A DNA stretch of 64,000 bases. Source: Verrucomicrobiales bacterium (lineage in GTDB: Bacteria > Verrucomicrobiota > Verrucomicrobiia > Limisphaerales > J093). The position numbers and the translations under genes were made by a program. Shown here piece after piece: positions 51,627 to 59,940 of this stretch. Where the stretch lies: assembly GCA_015075445.1 (NCBI GenBank), contig JABTUJ010000003.1, forward strand, positions 124,001 through 188,000, written 5' to 3'. Each line of letters begins with the position of its first letter. Within the stretch, counting starts at the first letter, position 1. The notes under the pieces are model-generated. The model made no database searches. It had not been told where the DNA came from and worked only from the letters and a program-made list of their open reading frames with translations.

Positions 51627-54397
51627 GGTTCGGGTTGAACGGCTGCTTGGCGCAGCACGGCCTCGGCTTCCGGCGTGCGCATCTCCTGCAACGCCCACTG
51701 GGCCCTTATCCGAACCTCGGAGTTGGGGTCTTCCAGAAGACGGGCCAACGGCTCGAGAGCCGTGTTTCGGGCTGCCGGGTCTTGGAAGCGCGGCAGGACG
51801 CAACCCAAGGCCGCCGCGGACGCCCGGCGCATCCGATGGTCCGGGTGGGTCAGGGCGCGGATGAGCGATACCAGATCCGGTTCGCGCATCTGCCCGAGCG
51901 CCGCCGTGCCGAATCCCCAGATGCTGTCCTTCTCCACCGTCGCCATGAGCCGAAGGAGGCGATCTGTCACCGTGGTATCGGACGGGCCGTGGATCCGTTC
52001 TTGGGAGGGCTCCGCTTGTTCGATCGCCGTGACAACCATGTCCAGCGGCAGCCCGGTGTTGAGCAGGGCGGCGGTCGCGTACCCACTCACCTCCGCGTTG
52101 GGGTCATCGAGGGCGTGCACCAGCGGTCCAAGGGCCTGTGCGCGGAAGGTGGGGTGTTTGACCACCCGGAGCAGTTCCTGCATGGCGATCGCCGCAACTT
52201 TGCGCAGCTTGCGATCCGCGTCGCCCAGCGCACGCGACAAAGGCTCCACAGCGGAGCGCCCCATTCTCCTCAAGGTGAGCACACCGAACCCGACCATCGT
52301 CTCCGACGTGGCCATCAGGTGAATCACCCGCTCTGCCGGCGATTCGGGTTGGACATGCTCACGGAGGAGGCCGGTTGCCGTCTCCGTCTCGAGGAGGTCG
52401 AGGACCATCTCCAAGTCCGACGCACCGATTTGCGCCAGTGGCTCGGCGAGGATCGGTGCGACGGCCTGCTCTTTCACGGCCTGGACCAGTGCCTTGGCGA
52501 TCAAAGCGCGTGTCGCCGGCTCGTCGACCAAGGGTACCACGTGCTGCATGCCGAAGGCAGCCGCCTTGCGGAGCTCCAGATCATCATCCCGGAGGCAGTC
52601 AAGGAAAGGTGCCACCAACTGTTCGGCCAATAGCCGTCTGGCTGGCGTCGGTACAGGTCCAGCCAGCAACAGGTGTCTCAGAGTGCTCACCGCATGGCGG
52701 CGCAGTCGCGGCTCATCAGCGCTTGCGGGAGCTGTCGTCCCAGGCGGGGGCCTCTCGCCGGGCTTCAGCGTCGCGAGGAGGGCGGCGACAACATCGTTCC
52801 GGACCCGGGCATCCTGGAGGGAAGTCACCACGGGATGCAGGGCGACGGCGGCGGCCTCCCGCACGCACAGATTATGATCGGCCAGGGCAGCGAGAAGCGG
52901 TGCCGCAACGCGCCGGGCCAGTGCTGGCGACCGGTGCGCACCCAGAATCTGCCCGATCGTCTCCGCCGCATTGGCTCGGACCTTGGGGTCGGTATCGCGG
53001 AGCCAGTTGAGGTAAGGCGCCAGTCCGGCCTCGCCCGCCCTGGCCAGCGCGTCGGCCAGAACAGGCGTGCCGGGATAGTTGCCGAAGGCTTGAATGATCC
53101 CTGCGACCGCCTGCTCTGCGAGGCGGCGGGCCCGCATCGCGTCGACCGCCAGCAGCGTGCTCACCACCGCGCCGGCAATCAGAACCACCGCGATCATGGT
53201 TACAGCACCCAGCAGCACCCGGTTGCGACGGGCGAACTTCCGGATGCGATAGAGCCGACTCGGTGCCGCCGCAAGCACGGGTTCCTGCTGCAGATGCCGT
53301 TGGACGTCCAACGCCAGCGCGTCCGCCGTCTCGTACCGCTGGTCGCGATCCTTCTCCAGCGCCTTCATCACGATCCAGTCGAGGTCACCCCGGACCAGGC
53401 TCAGCAGCTTGGGCGGTTCGCTCTGGCGGAACCGGGCGATCCGGGCGAGATCGTCGTTGGCGAGGGTAGTCAGTCGCGTGGAAGGTTTCGGAGGATCCAC
53501 TTCACGAAGGATCCGCCGGATCTCGTCCAGGCCCGCACGCAACAAAGTGTCAGGTTCGAAAGGCGGGCGGCCCGTGAGCAATTCGTAGAGGAGCACGCCC
53601 AGGGAATAGATGTCGCTACGAGTGTCGATGTCCTCACTGGCGAGCGTCGCCTGCTCCGGGCTCATGTAAGCGGGGGTGCCGATCATCTGGGCGAACGCGG
53701 TGAACAACGTCTTCTCGGTCAGGCGCTGGGCGATGGCCTTGGCCACACCGAAGTCGATGATCTTGGGGACCGGCACGCCGTCGTGGGCGGCGACCAGGAT
53801 GTTGGAGGGCTTCAGATCGCGGTGAATGATCCCCTTTTGGTGCGCGTGCTGCACCGCGTGACAGACCTGCTGGAAGAGTTGCAGCCGCTTTTTGGCCGGG
53901 AGTTGATGCTGGTCGCAATACTCGGTGATCTTGAGGCCCGGGACCAGTTCCATCACAAAGTAGGGCCGGCCGGTGTCCGTCGCCCCGGCGTCCAGGACCT
54001 TGGCAATGCTCGGATGATCCATCAGCGCCAGCGCCTGTCGCTCCGCCTCGAAGCGGGCGATTACCTGGCGGGTATCCATCCCTTCCTTGAGGATCTTGAG
54101 CGCGACGCGGCGTCGGACGGGTTCCTCCTGTTCGGCGAGGTAGACGACGCCGAAACCGCCTTCGCCGATCTGTTGGAGCAGTCGATACCGGCCCAGGCGT
54201 GCGCCGACGCCAGGCAGCCGCAAGGGGGTCGGCAGCGCCGTCGCCCCGGGTCCCTCCGGTTCCGCCGGTTGCGTCAGAGGCGTCTGGTCGGGGGTCTCGC
54301 GCAGGAGGCATCGGGGGCATAGCCCCTCGAGCGTGTGCGGTGTCAGCGGTGTCCCACAGACGGCGCAGGATCGAACAGGCTGGAGGTCGGCATTCAC
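51623..54397 (-). CDS. Membrane Ser/Thr protein kinase with HEAT repeats
   Basis: A 924-residue Hanks-type kinase. The GTG at 54397 is the likely start, 47 bp after the sigma factor stop; an upstream frame runs through that gene. A small zinc ribbon (CAVCGTPLTPHTLEGLCPRC) comes first. The kinase domain shows GEGGFGVVYLAEQ, RVALKILKEG, IIHRDLKPSNILV, KIIDFGVAKA and GTPAYMSPEQAT. One membrane helix follows (LLGAVTMIAVVLIAGAVVST). The extracytoplasmic half of about 430 residues is made of HEAT-like repeats (DPKVRANAAETIGQILG; DRKLRKVAAIAMQELL). Such kinases downstream of ECF sigma factors are typical of Planctomycetota and Verrucomicrobiota. Confidence 0.93.
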   Translation of the reverse strand: MNADLQPVRSCAVCGTPLTPHTLEGLCPRCLLRETPDQTPLTQPAEPEGPGATALPTPLRLPGVGARLGRYRLLQQIGEGGFGVVYLAEQEEPVRRRVALKILKEGMDTRQVIARFEAERQALALMDHPSIAKVLDAGATDTGRPYFVMELVPGLKITEYCDQHQLPAKKRLQLFQQVCHAVQHAHQKGIIHRDLKPSNILVAAHDGVPVPKIIDFGVAKAIAQRLTEKTLFTAFAQMIGTPAYMSPEQATLASEDIDTRSDIYSLGVLLYELLTGRPPFEPDTLLRAGLDEIRRILREVDPPKPSTRLTTLANDDLARIARFRQSEPPKLLSLVRGDLDWIVMKALEKDRDQRYETADALALDVQRHLQQEPVLAAAPSRLYRIRKFARRNRVLLGAVTMIAVVLIAGAVVSTLLAVDAMRARRLAEQAVAGIIQAFGNYPGTPVLADALARAGEAGLAPYLNWLRDTDPKVRANAAETIGQILGAHRSPALARRVAAPLLAALADHNLCVREAAAVALHPVVTSLQDARVRNDVVAALLATLKPGERPPPGTTAPASADEPRLRRHAVSTLRHLLLAGPVPTPARRLLAEQLVAPFLDCLRDDDLELRKAAAFGMQHVVPLVDEPATRALIAKALVQAVKEQAVAPILAEPLAQIGASDLEMVLDLLETETATGLLREHVQPESPAERVIHLMATSETMVGFGVLTLRRMGRSAVEPLSRALGDADRKLRKVAAIAMQELLRVVKHPTFRAQALGPLVHALDDPNAEVSGYATAALLNTGLPLDMVVTAIEQAEPSQERIHGPSDTTVTDRLLRLMATVEKDSIWGFGTAALGQMREPDLVSLIRALTHPDHRMRRASAAALGCVLPRFQDPAARNTALEPLARLLEDPNSEVRIRAQWALQEMRTPEAEAVLRQAAVQPEP

Positions 54398-54444
54398 GCT
54401 CAATGAGGTAGAACAGGAAGTGGCGCTCCGCCTTACATTCTTTC

Positions 54445-55197
54445 CTATCCGCCCAGAATCGCCCGGAGGTCCCGGAGTTCGAGGTCGACTTCCTTGGGGT
54501 CGGCAACCGTTTGGGCGATCTGGTCGCGAAGACACTCACCGTACCGGCGTCGCAATCGATGGATGGCAACCGCCACGGCCTCGACGCTCTTGCCGAGCCG
54601 GCGGGCCAGTTCGGTCTGGGAGGCCGGGGCACTGCCCGGGGTCAGGCATTCCTTGAGGGTTTCGAACAGCTCCCCTTTCCCCGCCACGACGTATTCCTCG
54701 CGCAGTTGCCGCAGGCTGTGTTCCAGCAGGCGCAGCGCCCAGCGCCGGTCGTAGAGGACGTCCGGGGCATTCCCGTCCACGGGTTCCTCGGCGTATCGCT
54801 TCTCCGCGGCCAGGGCGTCCAGCGACCAGAAGGTGCAGTTGCCACCCCGTTTGAGCGCGCGCCCTTTGTCCCATTCGTTGCTCAGGAAGTTCTTGAGGGC
54901 GGCCAGCAGGAAATGGCGGAACCGGCCTTTCGACGGCTGAACCTGCCGCAGACCATCCTTCGCAATCAGGCGGTGGAAGAACCCCTGGGTGAGATCCTCC
55001 GCGTCCTGGGGCGAATAGCCCCGGCCGCGCACCAGCGCGTACACGGGATACCAATAGAGCCGGCAGAGCGTGTCCAGGGCTGACCTTCCCTCCGCATCGC
55101 AGCCATCCCGTGCGGCCAGCACCACGCTCCAGTGCGTGTCCGCAAACCCGCTGCGGCGGGCGTCGGGGCACCGGGCCGAGGCCATATCAGAGTGCAT
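54445..55197 (-). CDS. ECF-type RNA polymerase sigma factor
   Basis: A 250-residue sigma factor of the extracytoplasmic-function group linked with Ser/Thr kinases. Region 2 is YPVYALVRGRGYSPQDAEDL, followed by TQGFFHRLIAKDGLRQV, and region 4 ends with TELARRLGKSVEAVAVAIHR and LRRRYGECL. The start could be ATG 55197 (MHSDMASARC) or ATG 55185. No anti-sigma factor is nearby; the kinase downstream may control it by phosphorylation, as shown for some related sigma factors. It is the first gene of a five-gene minus-strand operon. The upstream region on the minus strand includes an A/T-rich TTGTTTTATATG stretch. Confidence 0.9.
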   Translation of the reverse strand: MHSDMASARCPDARRSGFADTHWSVVLAARDGCDAEGRSALDTLCRLYWYPVYALVRGRGYSPQDAEDLTQGFFHRLIAKDGLRQVQPSKGRFRHFLLAALKNFLSNEWDKGRALKRGGNCTFWSLDALAAEKRYAEEPVDGNAPDVLYDRRWALRLLEHSLRQLREEYVVAGKGELFETLKECLTPGSAPASQTELARRLGKSVEAVAVAIHRLRRRYGECLRDQIAQTVADPKEVDLELRDLRAILGG

Positions 55198-55323
55198 TTT
55201 GGTGCATATAAAACAAAGTCCTCAACTCGACAAGGCGGTTTTCGGGGACGGGGTTCGGCCTGGGGAGCGCGGCGAACGGCAGGCGAGGCGCCTGCGCTCC
55301 CCGGACGGAGCCGAGCCAAGGGG

Positions 55324-56733
55324 TCAAATGGCGGTGGTTAACCCCAGGGACCGCTGTTGCGACCGGAAGCGGGCGATGAGGGTGGCGGCGGCGGTGGCCA
55401 GGCCGGTCGCGAGCCCGACCCAGACGCCCACGGCGCCCCAACCGGCGGCAAAGCCCAGCAGCGCCGCCAGCGGCAACGCGATGACCCAATAGGCCAACGC
55501 CACGAGCCACGCCGGCCGTCGGACATCGCCCAGGCCCCGAAGCGCCGACAGCGCGACGACCTGGAGGCCGTCGAACACTTGAAACAGGCCCGCCACCACC
55601 AGCAACTGCGCGGCCAGCGTCGCCACTTCGACTTCGGGCACAAACGCGCGGGCGATGGGGCGGTTGGCCAGGAGGAACAGCAGTGCGAAACCGCTCATGA
55701 GCACCACAGCAAAGCCCAGCCCGACCCAGCCGGTCCGTCGCCAGCGGGCGTGGTCCCGGGCGCCCCAGGCGTGGCCGACGCGGATGCTCACGGCCATGCC
55801 GAAACCGAGGGCGAAGATGAAGGTGGTGGCGGCGCAGGTGATGGCGATCTGGTGGGCGGCGAGGGCTTCGGCGCTTAGCCAACCCATCATGAATGCCCCG
55901 AGCACGAAGGCGCCCACCTCGAGCAGATGCTGCATGCCGACGGGCCATCCGAGCTCGAGTTGCCGCCGTGCCACCTGCCAGTTCAGGGCTTGCAGCCACC
56001 GCCGGGGGAGCCACTCCGCCAGGCGGCGGTCCCGGACCACGAACCAGGCCAACCCGACGAGGGTGGCCACGCGCGCGGCGAGGGTGGCCAGTCCGGCGCC
56101 CTCGAGCCCCAGGGCGGGAAAGCCGGCGTGGCCGAAGATCCACAGCCAGTTGAGGAGGACATTCAGCAGCACGCCTCCGAGCATGATCAGGGTCGGCGGC
56201 CAGGGCCGGTTCAGTGCTTCGCTGAACTGCTTGACCACCAGGGTCACCAGGGCCGGCACCAGCGACCAGCCCACCCAGCCAATGTAGGCGCGCGCCTCGG
56301 CCACGACGTCGGCCGGCTGTCCCAACCATGTGGACCGGTCGCGGAGGACAAGGAGGAAGAGGGCGGAACCTGCCCCGGCCAGGGCGGCCAGGCCCACGCC
56401 ATGTCGCAGCGCTTCCCCCGCCGCCGCGCGGTCGTGGCCGCCGTACGCGTGGGAGGTCATCACGGCCACGGCCGAGACGAGGCCAATGGCGGCCACGAAG
56501 GGCAGGTGGATGAGGCTGCCCCCAAAGGCGGCGGCGGCCAAGGGCAGGGTGCCGAGTTGGCCAACCATCAGGGTGTCCGTCAGGCCCATGAGCATCTGGC
56601 CGACCAACCCGGCCATGATGGGGAGAGCCAGCCTCAGCGTGGCGCGGAGTTCGTCCCATGCCCCGCGCCAGCCCGGGGTGCCTTCATCGACACCGGTCAT
56701 GGGTTCGGGTGCGGGCGGCGAAGGGGTTTCCAC
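55324..56733 (-). CDS. MATE-family multidrug exporter
   Basis: A 469-residue polytopic protein of the MATE family (NorM-type), which exports cationic drugs in exchange for sodium or protons. Twelve hydrophobic segments are visible. The first part (LRLALPIMAGLVGQMLMGLT, then DTLMVGQLGTLPLAAAAFGG) is the conserved N-terminal signature. The middle repeat EAGAFVLGAFMMGWLS-like segment (LLEVGAFVLGAFMMGWLSAE) and AHQIAITCAATTFIFALGFG show the second half. ATG 56733 or 56700 (MTGVDEG) could be the start. It stands alone between unrelated genes. Confidence 0.92.
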   Translation of the reverse strand: METPSPPAPEPMTGVDEGTPGWRGAWDELRATLRLALPIMAGLVGQMLMGLTDTLMVGQLGTLPLAAAAFGGSLIHLPFVAAIGLVSAVAVMTSHAYGGHDRAAAGEALRHGVGLAALAGAGSALFLLVLRDRSTWLGQPADVVAEARAYIGWVGWSLVPALVTLVVKQFSEALNRPWPPTLIMLGGVLLNVLLNWLWIFGHAGFPALGLEGAGLATLAARVATLVGLAWFVVRDRRLAEWLPRRWLQALNWQVARRQLELGWPVGMQHLLEVGAFVLGAFMMGWLSAEALAAHQIAITCAATTFIFALGFGMAVSIRVGHAWGARDHARWRRTGWVGLGFAVVLMSGFALLFLLANRPIARAFVPEVEVATLAAQLLVVAGLFQVFDGLQVVALSALRGLGDVRRPAWLVALAYWVIALPLAALLGFAAGWGAVGVWVGLATGLATAAATLIARFRSQQRSLGLTTAI

Positions 56734-56798
56734 GGTGGCGACGGGCGGGGAGGGAGGCGCGGCGGGAGCGGAGCTAGTCCGGCTGTTTCATGCCCGCG

Positions 56799-56869
56799 GT
56801 GGGCGCCGACGTGAGGAGGCGTTGTCGGCCAGAGGTATCGACACTTCGCCTCCTCACGTCGGCGCCTAC
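56799..56869. repeat. Palindromic element A, copy 4
   Basis: The arms 56799-56821 and 56847-56869 (GTGGGCGCCGACGTGAGGAG on the left, ending CGTCGGCGCCTAC on the right) form a 23-bp inverted repeat with one mismatch around a 25-base loop. It lies between the MATE gene and the GNAT-nitrilase gene on the minus strand. As in copy 3, the inner sequence is GACGTGAGG in place of GACGTCAGG. Confidence 0.8.
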
Positions 56870-56907
56870 GGTTTGTCGCGGTTTCATGCGGAGTAGGGGT
56901 GTCCGAG

Positions 56908-58517
56908 TTAGTCTGCTTCGGGCGCGTGATTGCCGTGGCGCTCGGCCTGATCGCCCAGCGGGCCGTCGTCGGGCTTGGCCGGTGGGGCGAGGGTGTGGGG
57001 CAGGCGGGTGAGGATTTGGAAGAGGTCCGCCCGGCGGTCGAGCCGGGGGGTCACCGTGCCGGCGCTGCGCGAGGCGTGCAGGGCATCGAGATCGACATCG
57101 CACAGGAGGACGGTTTCCTCGTTGGCATCGGCCTCGGCCGCGACGCTGTCGCGGGCGAAGGCGAAGTCGGAGGGGTGAGGACGGCGGCCTGGGCATACTG
57201 CACGTCCAGGGTGGGGACATCAGGGAGGTTGCCGACGTTGCCGGCGAGGGCCACGTAGATCTGGTTTTCGATGGCGCGGGCGGCGGCGCAGTGGCGCACC
57301 CGGAGATAGGCCTGGCGGTTGTCGGTGCAGAAGGGGACGAAGACGATTTCGGCGCCGGCGTCGGCGAGGTGGCGGGCGGTCTCGGGGAATTCGATGTCGT
57401 AGCAGATGAGCACGCCGATGCGGGCCTTGGGGGTATCGATGAGCTGGAGGGAGCTGCCGCCGGAGAGGCCCCACCAGCGGCGTTCATTGGGGGTGATGTG
57501 CAGCTTGGGCTGCTCGACGATCTGGCCGCTGGGGAGGCAGACGTAGCTGAGGTTGAGCAGGTCCTTGCCGGTGCGGACGGGGTGGCTGCCGCCGATGAGG
57601 GTGAGGCCGAACTTCATGGCGAGGCCCTGGAGGAGGGCGACGAGGCGGGGGGTGTAATCGGCCAGCTTGCGCATGCCTTCCTGGGGCGACCGGGCTTCGA
57701 GGGCGGAGAGGAGTTGCACCGTGAACAGTTCGGGGAAGAGGACGTAATCGGCGCGGTAATCGGCGGCCACGTCCGTGAAATAGGTGACCTGCTGGGCGAA
57801 TTCGGCGAAGGACTTGACCTTGCGCATCTGGTATTGCACGCAGGCGAGGCGGACTTTGCGGGGTCCGCGGGGCCGGGGCTGGTAATCCGGGTTAAGCCAT
57901 TCGATGAGGCTGGCCCAGTTGTGACTGCGTGGGTCGCGGAGGTAGTGCGGCATCACCCCGCGCAGTTGGAAGCCCTCGCGCAACTGGAAGCTCAGCACCA
58001 GATCGCGGTATTCGCCCGCGGCCACGCGCTGGGCGTACTCGGCGGCGGACATCTGGTCGGCGCGCTCGGCGTAATTCCACAGCCGCCCGCCGGCGAGGAT
58101 GCGGCGCTTGTTGAGGCGGCGACACAATTGTCGGCGCACCTCATAGAGGGCGTGGCCCACGCCCAGGCCGCGGGTGTCCGGGTGCACGTAGATGTCCGCG
58201 CCGTAGAGGGTGTCGGCCTCCGGGTCGTGGTTGGTGAAGTAGCCGCTGTCGGTGATGCCGGCCCAGGTGTGCGGCCGGAGCGGGTCGCGGCCGAGGTCGA
58301 CGATGAGGGTGGCGACGGCGCCGACGATCCGGCCGGCGACTTCGGCCACCCACTGGCCCTCGGGAAACACGCGTTGGTGGCTCAGCAGGTGGGCTTCACC
58401 CCAGACGACGTTCTCCGCCGCCAGCCCGGGGTAGGCGGCGCGGTTGAGCTCGGCGAGTCGCGGCAGGTCCTTTTTGGTGGCCTGTCGGACCTTGACGGGT
58501 TTGCGGGGTTTGGACAT
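56908..58517 (-). CDS. GNAT acetyltransferase fused to carbon-nitrogen hydrolase, with a frame break
   Basis: A bifunctional protein starting at ATG 58517 (MSKPRKPVKVRQATKKDLPR). The N-terminal GNAT domain has DIYVHPDTRGLGVGHALYEV as the acetyl-CoA loop. The nitrilase domain carries the full catalytic triad: Glu in DYVLFPELF, Lys in EQPKLHITPNERRWW, Cys in IGVLICYDIEFPE. In the unbroken frame the end after AQAAVLTP becomes Pro/Ser/Arg-rich and stops at 57051. If the four-G run at 57172-57175 had one more G, the frame would read SDFAFARDSVAAEADANEET, then VDLDALHASRSAGTVTPRLD, and end at 56908, as the family should. The deletion may be real or a base-calling error. Confidence 0.85.
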
Positions 58518-58673
58518 GGCACCGTGACGCTTCACGGGGGACGCTTCGACCGCCGCGCTTCCGCCCGCCCCGACAGCGTAGTGCGGAGCGGTGCCCTCGA
58601 ACAAGCCTTGCCCGCCGGTATTCCGCTAATCTCCAGACGCGTTGCGCGTGCCAGGCGGCGTGGGGGGTCGCGG

Positions 58674-58824
58674 AGCGTCGGGAGTGGGTGTGGTTCAGCG
58701 CCGCTCGGAATGCCGGCCATGGTTGAGCCGGTTCCGCCCCCTGAATCCTGGGGCTTTCCTTGAGCTTTGAGCTTTGAGCTTTGAGCTTTGAGCTTTGAGC
58801 TTTGAGCTTTGAGCTTTGAGCTTC
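58674..58824 (-). repeat. Second copy of the D+E composite repeat, short form
   Basis: On the minus strand this region reads nine AAAGCTC-type heptamers (58824-58762), then GCTCAAGGAAAGCCCCAGGA, which matches the element D phrase, and at 58696-58674 the element E core GAACCACACCCACTCCCGAC. The order and orientation of D and E equal those at 38243-39237. The tandem part (eight perfect GAGCTTT units and one GAGCTTC) is 58762-58824. The block fills most of the gap before the sugar-binding gene. Confidence 0.8.
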
Positions 58825-58876
58825 GAACGGGATCGCCCGCTTCCCAGGCGGCAGGCGGGGGGGTAGGCTGGCGGGC

Positions 58877-59905
58877 ATGGCAGGCGCGTGGCGAGTTTGG
58901 GGACGGTGGGTCCAGCGCGGTTCCGCTGCGGCGGTGCTGGTGGGGCTGGCGGCGGGTTGCGCACCGCCACCCGCGGCCCGGGCGCCGGGGGAGGTCAACG
59001 GCCTTGTGGTCCACACCGTTGCGCCGGGGACGCCGCTCAAGCTCGCGCTGGTGCCGAACAGTGCTTCGCGGTTTTGGGACCTGGCGCGCAGCGGTCTGAA
59101 CAAGTTCGAACAGGAGACCGGGATCGAGGTGCGCATGGTCTGTCCTCCGCATGGCACGCTCGAAGAACAGAAGCGGATCATCGAGGGACTCGTGGCCGAG
59201 GGCTGTCATGGACTGATGGTGAGCGTCGTCTCGCCGGAGGAGCAAACGGCCTGGCTGAACGAATTGGCGGCCAGGATCAACATCGTCACGGTGGACTCGG
59301 ATGCCCCCCGGTCGCGTCGCCTCCTGTTTGTGGGGCCGCAGCATTATGATATGGGCCTGGCCACCGGCATGTCGATCGTCCGGTTGCTGCCCAGTGGCGG
59401 GAGGATCGCCGTGTTCTGCGGCGATCTCACGGCGGAGAATGCCGTGCAACGGCTGCGCGGCATCCAGGACGCGATTGGCCGGCAGCAGATCCAGATTGTG
59501 GCGCTCAAGGAGGATCACACCGACCTCGCCCGGGCGCGCCGCCAGGTGGAGGAGGTGTTGCGCGAGCATCCGGAGATCGATCTGCTGACGGGGCTGTGGT
59601 CGTACAACGGCGGCGTGATCCGGCAGGTGCTCAGACACGCAGGCAAGGCCGGCGCGATCAAGGTGGTGGCGTTCGCCGAGGAGGAGGAGACGCTGCAGGG
59701 CATCGAGGAAGGGACGATTCAATGCGGGGTGGCCCAGACGGCGTTTGACTGTGCCTATCTGGGCGCCACGGTCCTCCGGGACCTGGCGCTGAAAGGGGCC
59801 GGGGCGCTGCCGCCCGGCGGGGCCATCAACACCGGGTTCATCCTCGTGGACCGGTTCAACCTGGCGGAGATCCGCGAGACAAGAACCCGGCAAAGCAGCT
59901 ATTGA
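58877..59905 (+). CDS. Periplasmic sugar-binding lipoprotein (type I, Peripla_BP_4)
   Basis: A 342-residue lipoprotein with lipobox GLAAGC (Cys28). The fold is that of ribose-type periplasmic binding proteins: LKLALVPNSASRFWDLARSG, EEQKRIIEGLVAEGCHGLMV, TVDSDAPRSRRLLFVGPQHY. The binding-site segment TGLWSYNGGVIRQVLRHAGK and VVAFAEEEETLQGIEEGTIQ complete it. No ABC permease or ATPase genes are adjacent. Instead its stop overlaps or abuts the sensor kinase gene, so the protein may present a sugar to the kinase. This is inference from position. Confidence 0.88.
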   Translation: MAGAWRVWGRWVQRGSAAAVLVGLAAGCAPPPAARAPGEVNGLVVHTVAPGTPLKLALVPNSASRFWDLARSGLNKFEQETGIEVRMVCPPHGTLEEQKRIIEGLVAEGCHGLMVSVVSPEEQTAWLNELAARINIVTVDSDAPRSRRLLFVGPQHYDMGLATGMSIVRLLPSGGRIAVFCGDLTAENAVQRLRGIQDAIGRQQIQIVALKEDHTDLARARRQVEEVLREHPEIDLLTGLWSYNGGVIRQVLRHAGKAGAIKVVAFAEEEETLQGIEEGTIQCGVAQTAFDCAYLGATVLRDLALKGAGALPPGGAINTGFILVDRFNLAEIRETRTRQSSY

Positions 59906-59940
59906 ACGGCGCACAGCGATCCTGTGCCGCACCCGGCCCG

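Noticed and set aside
55311..55333. Further copy of element B (AAGGGGTCAAATGG)
   Set aside because: Only about nine bases match the arm and there is no inverted partner.
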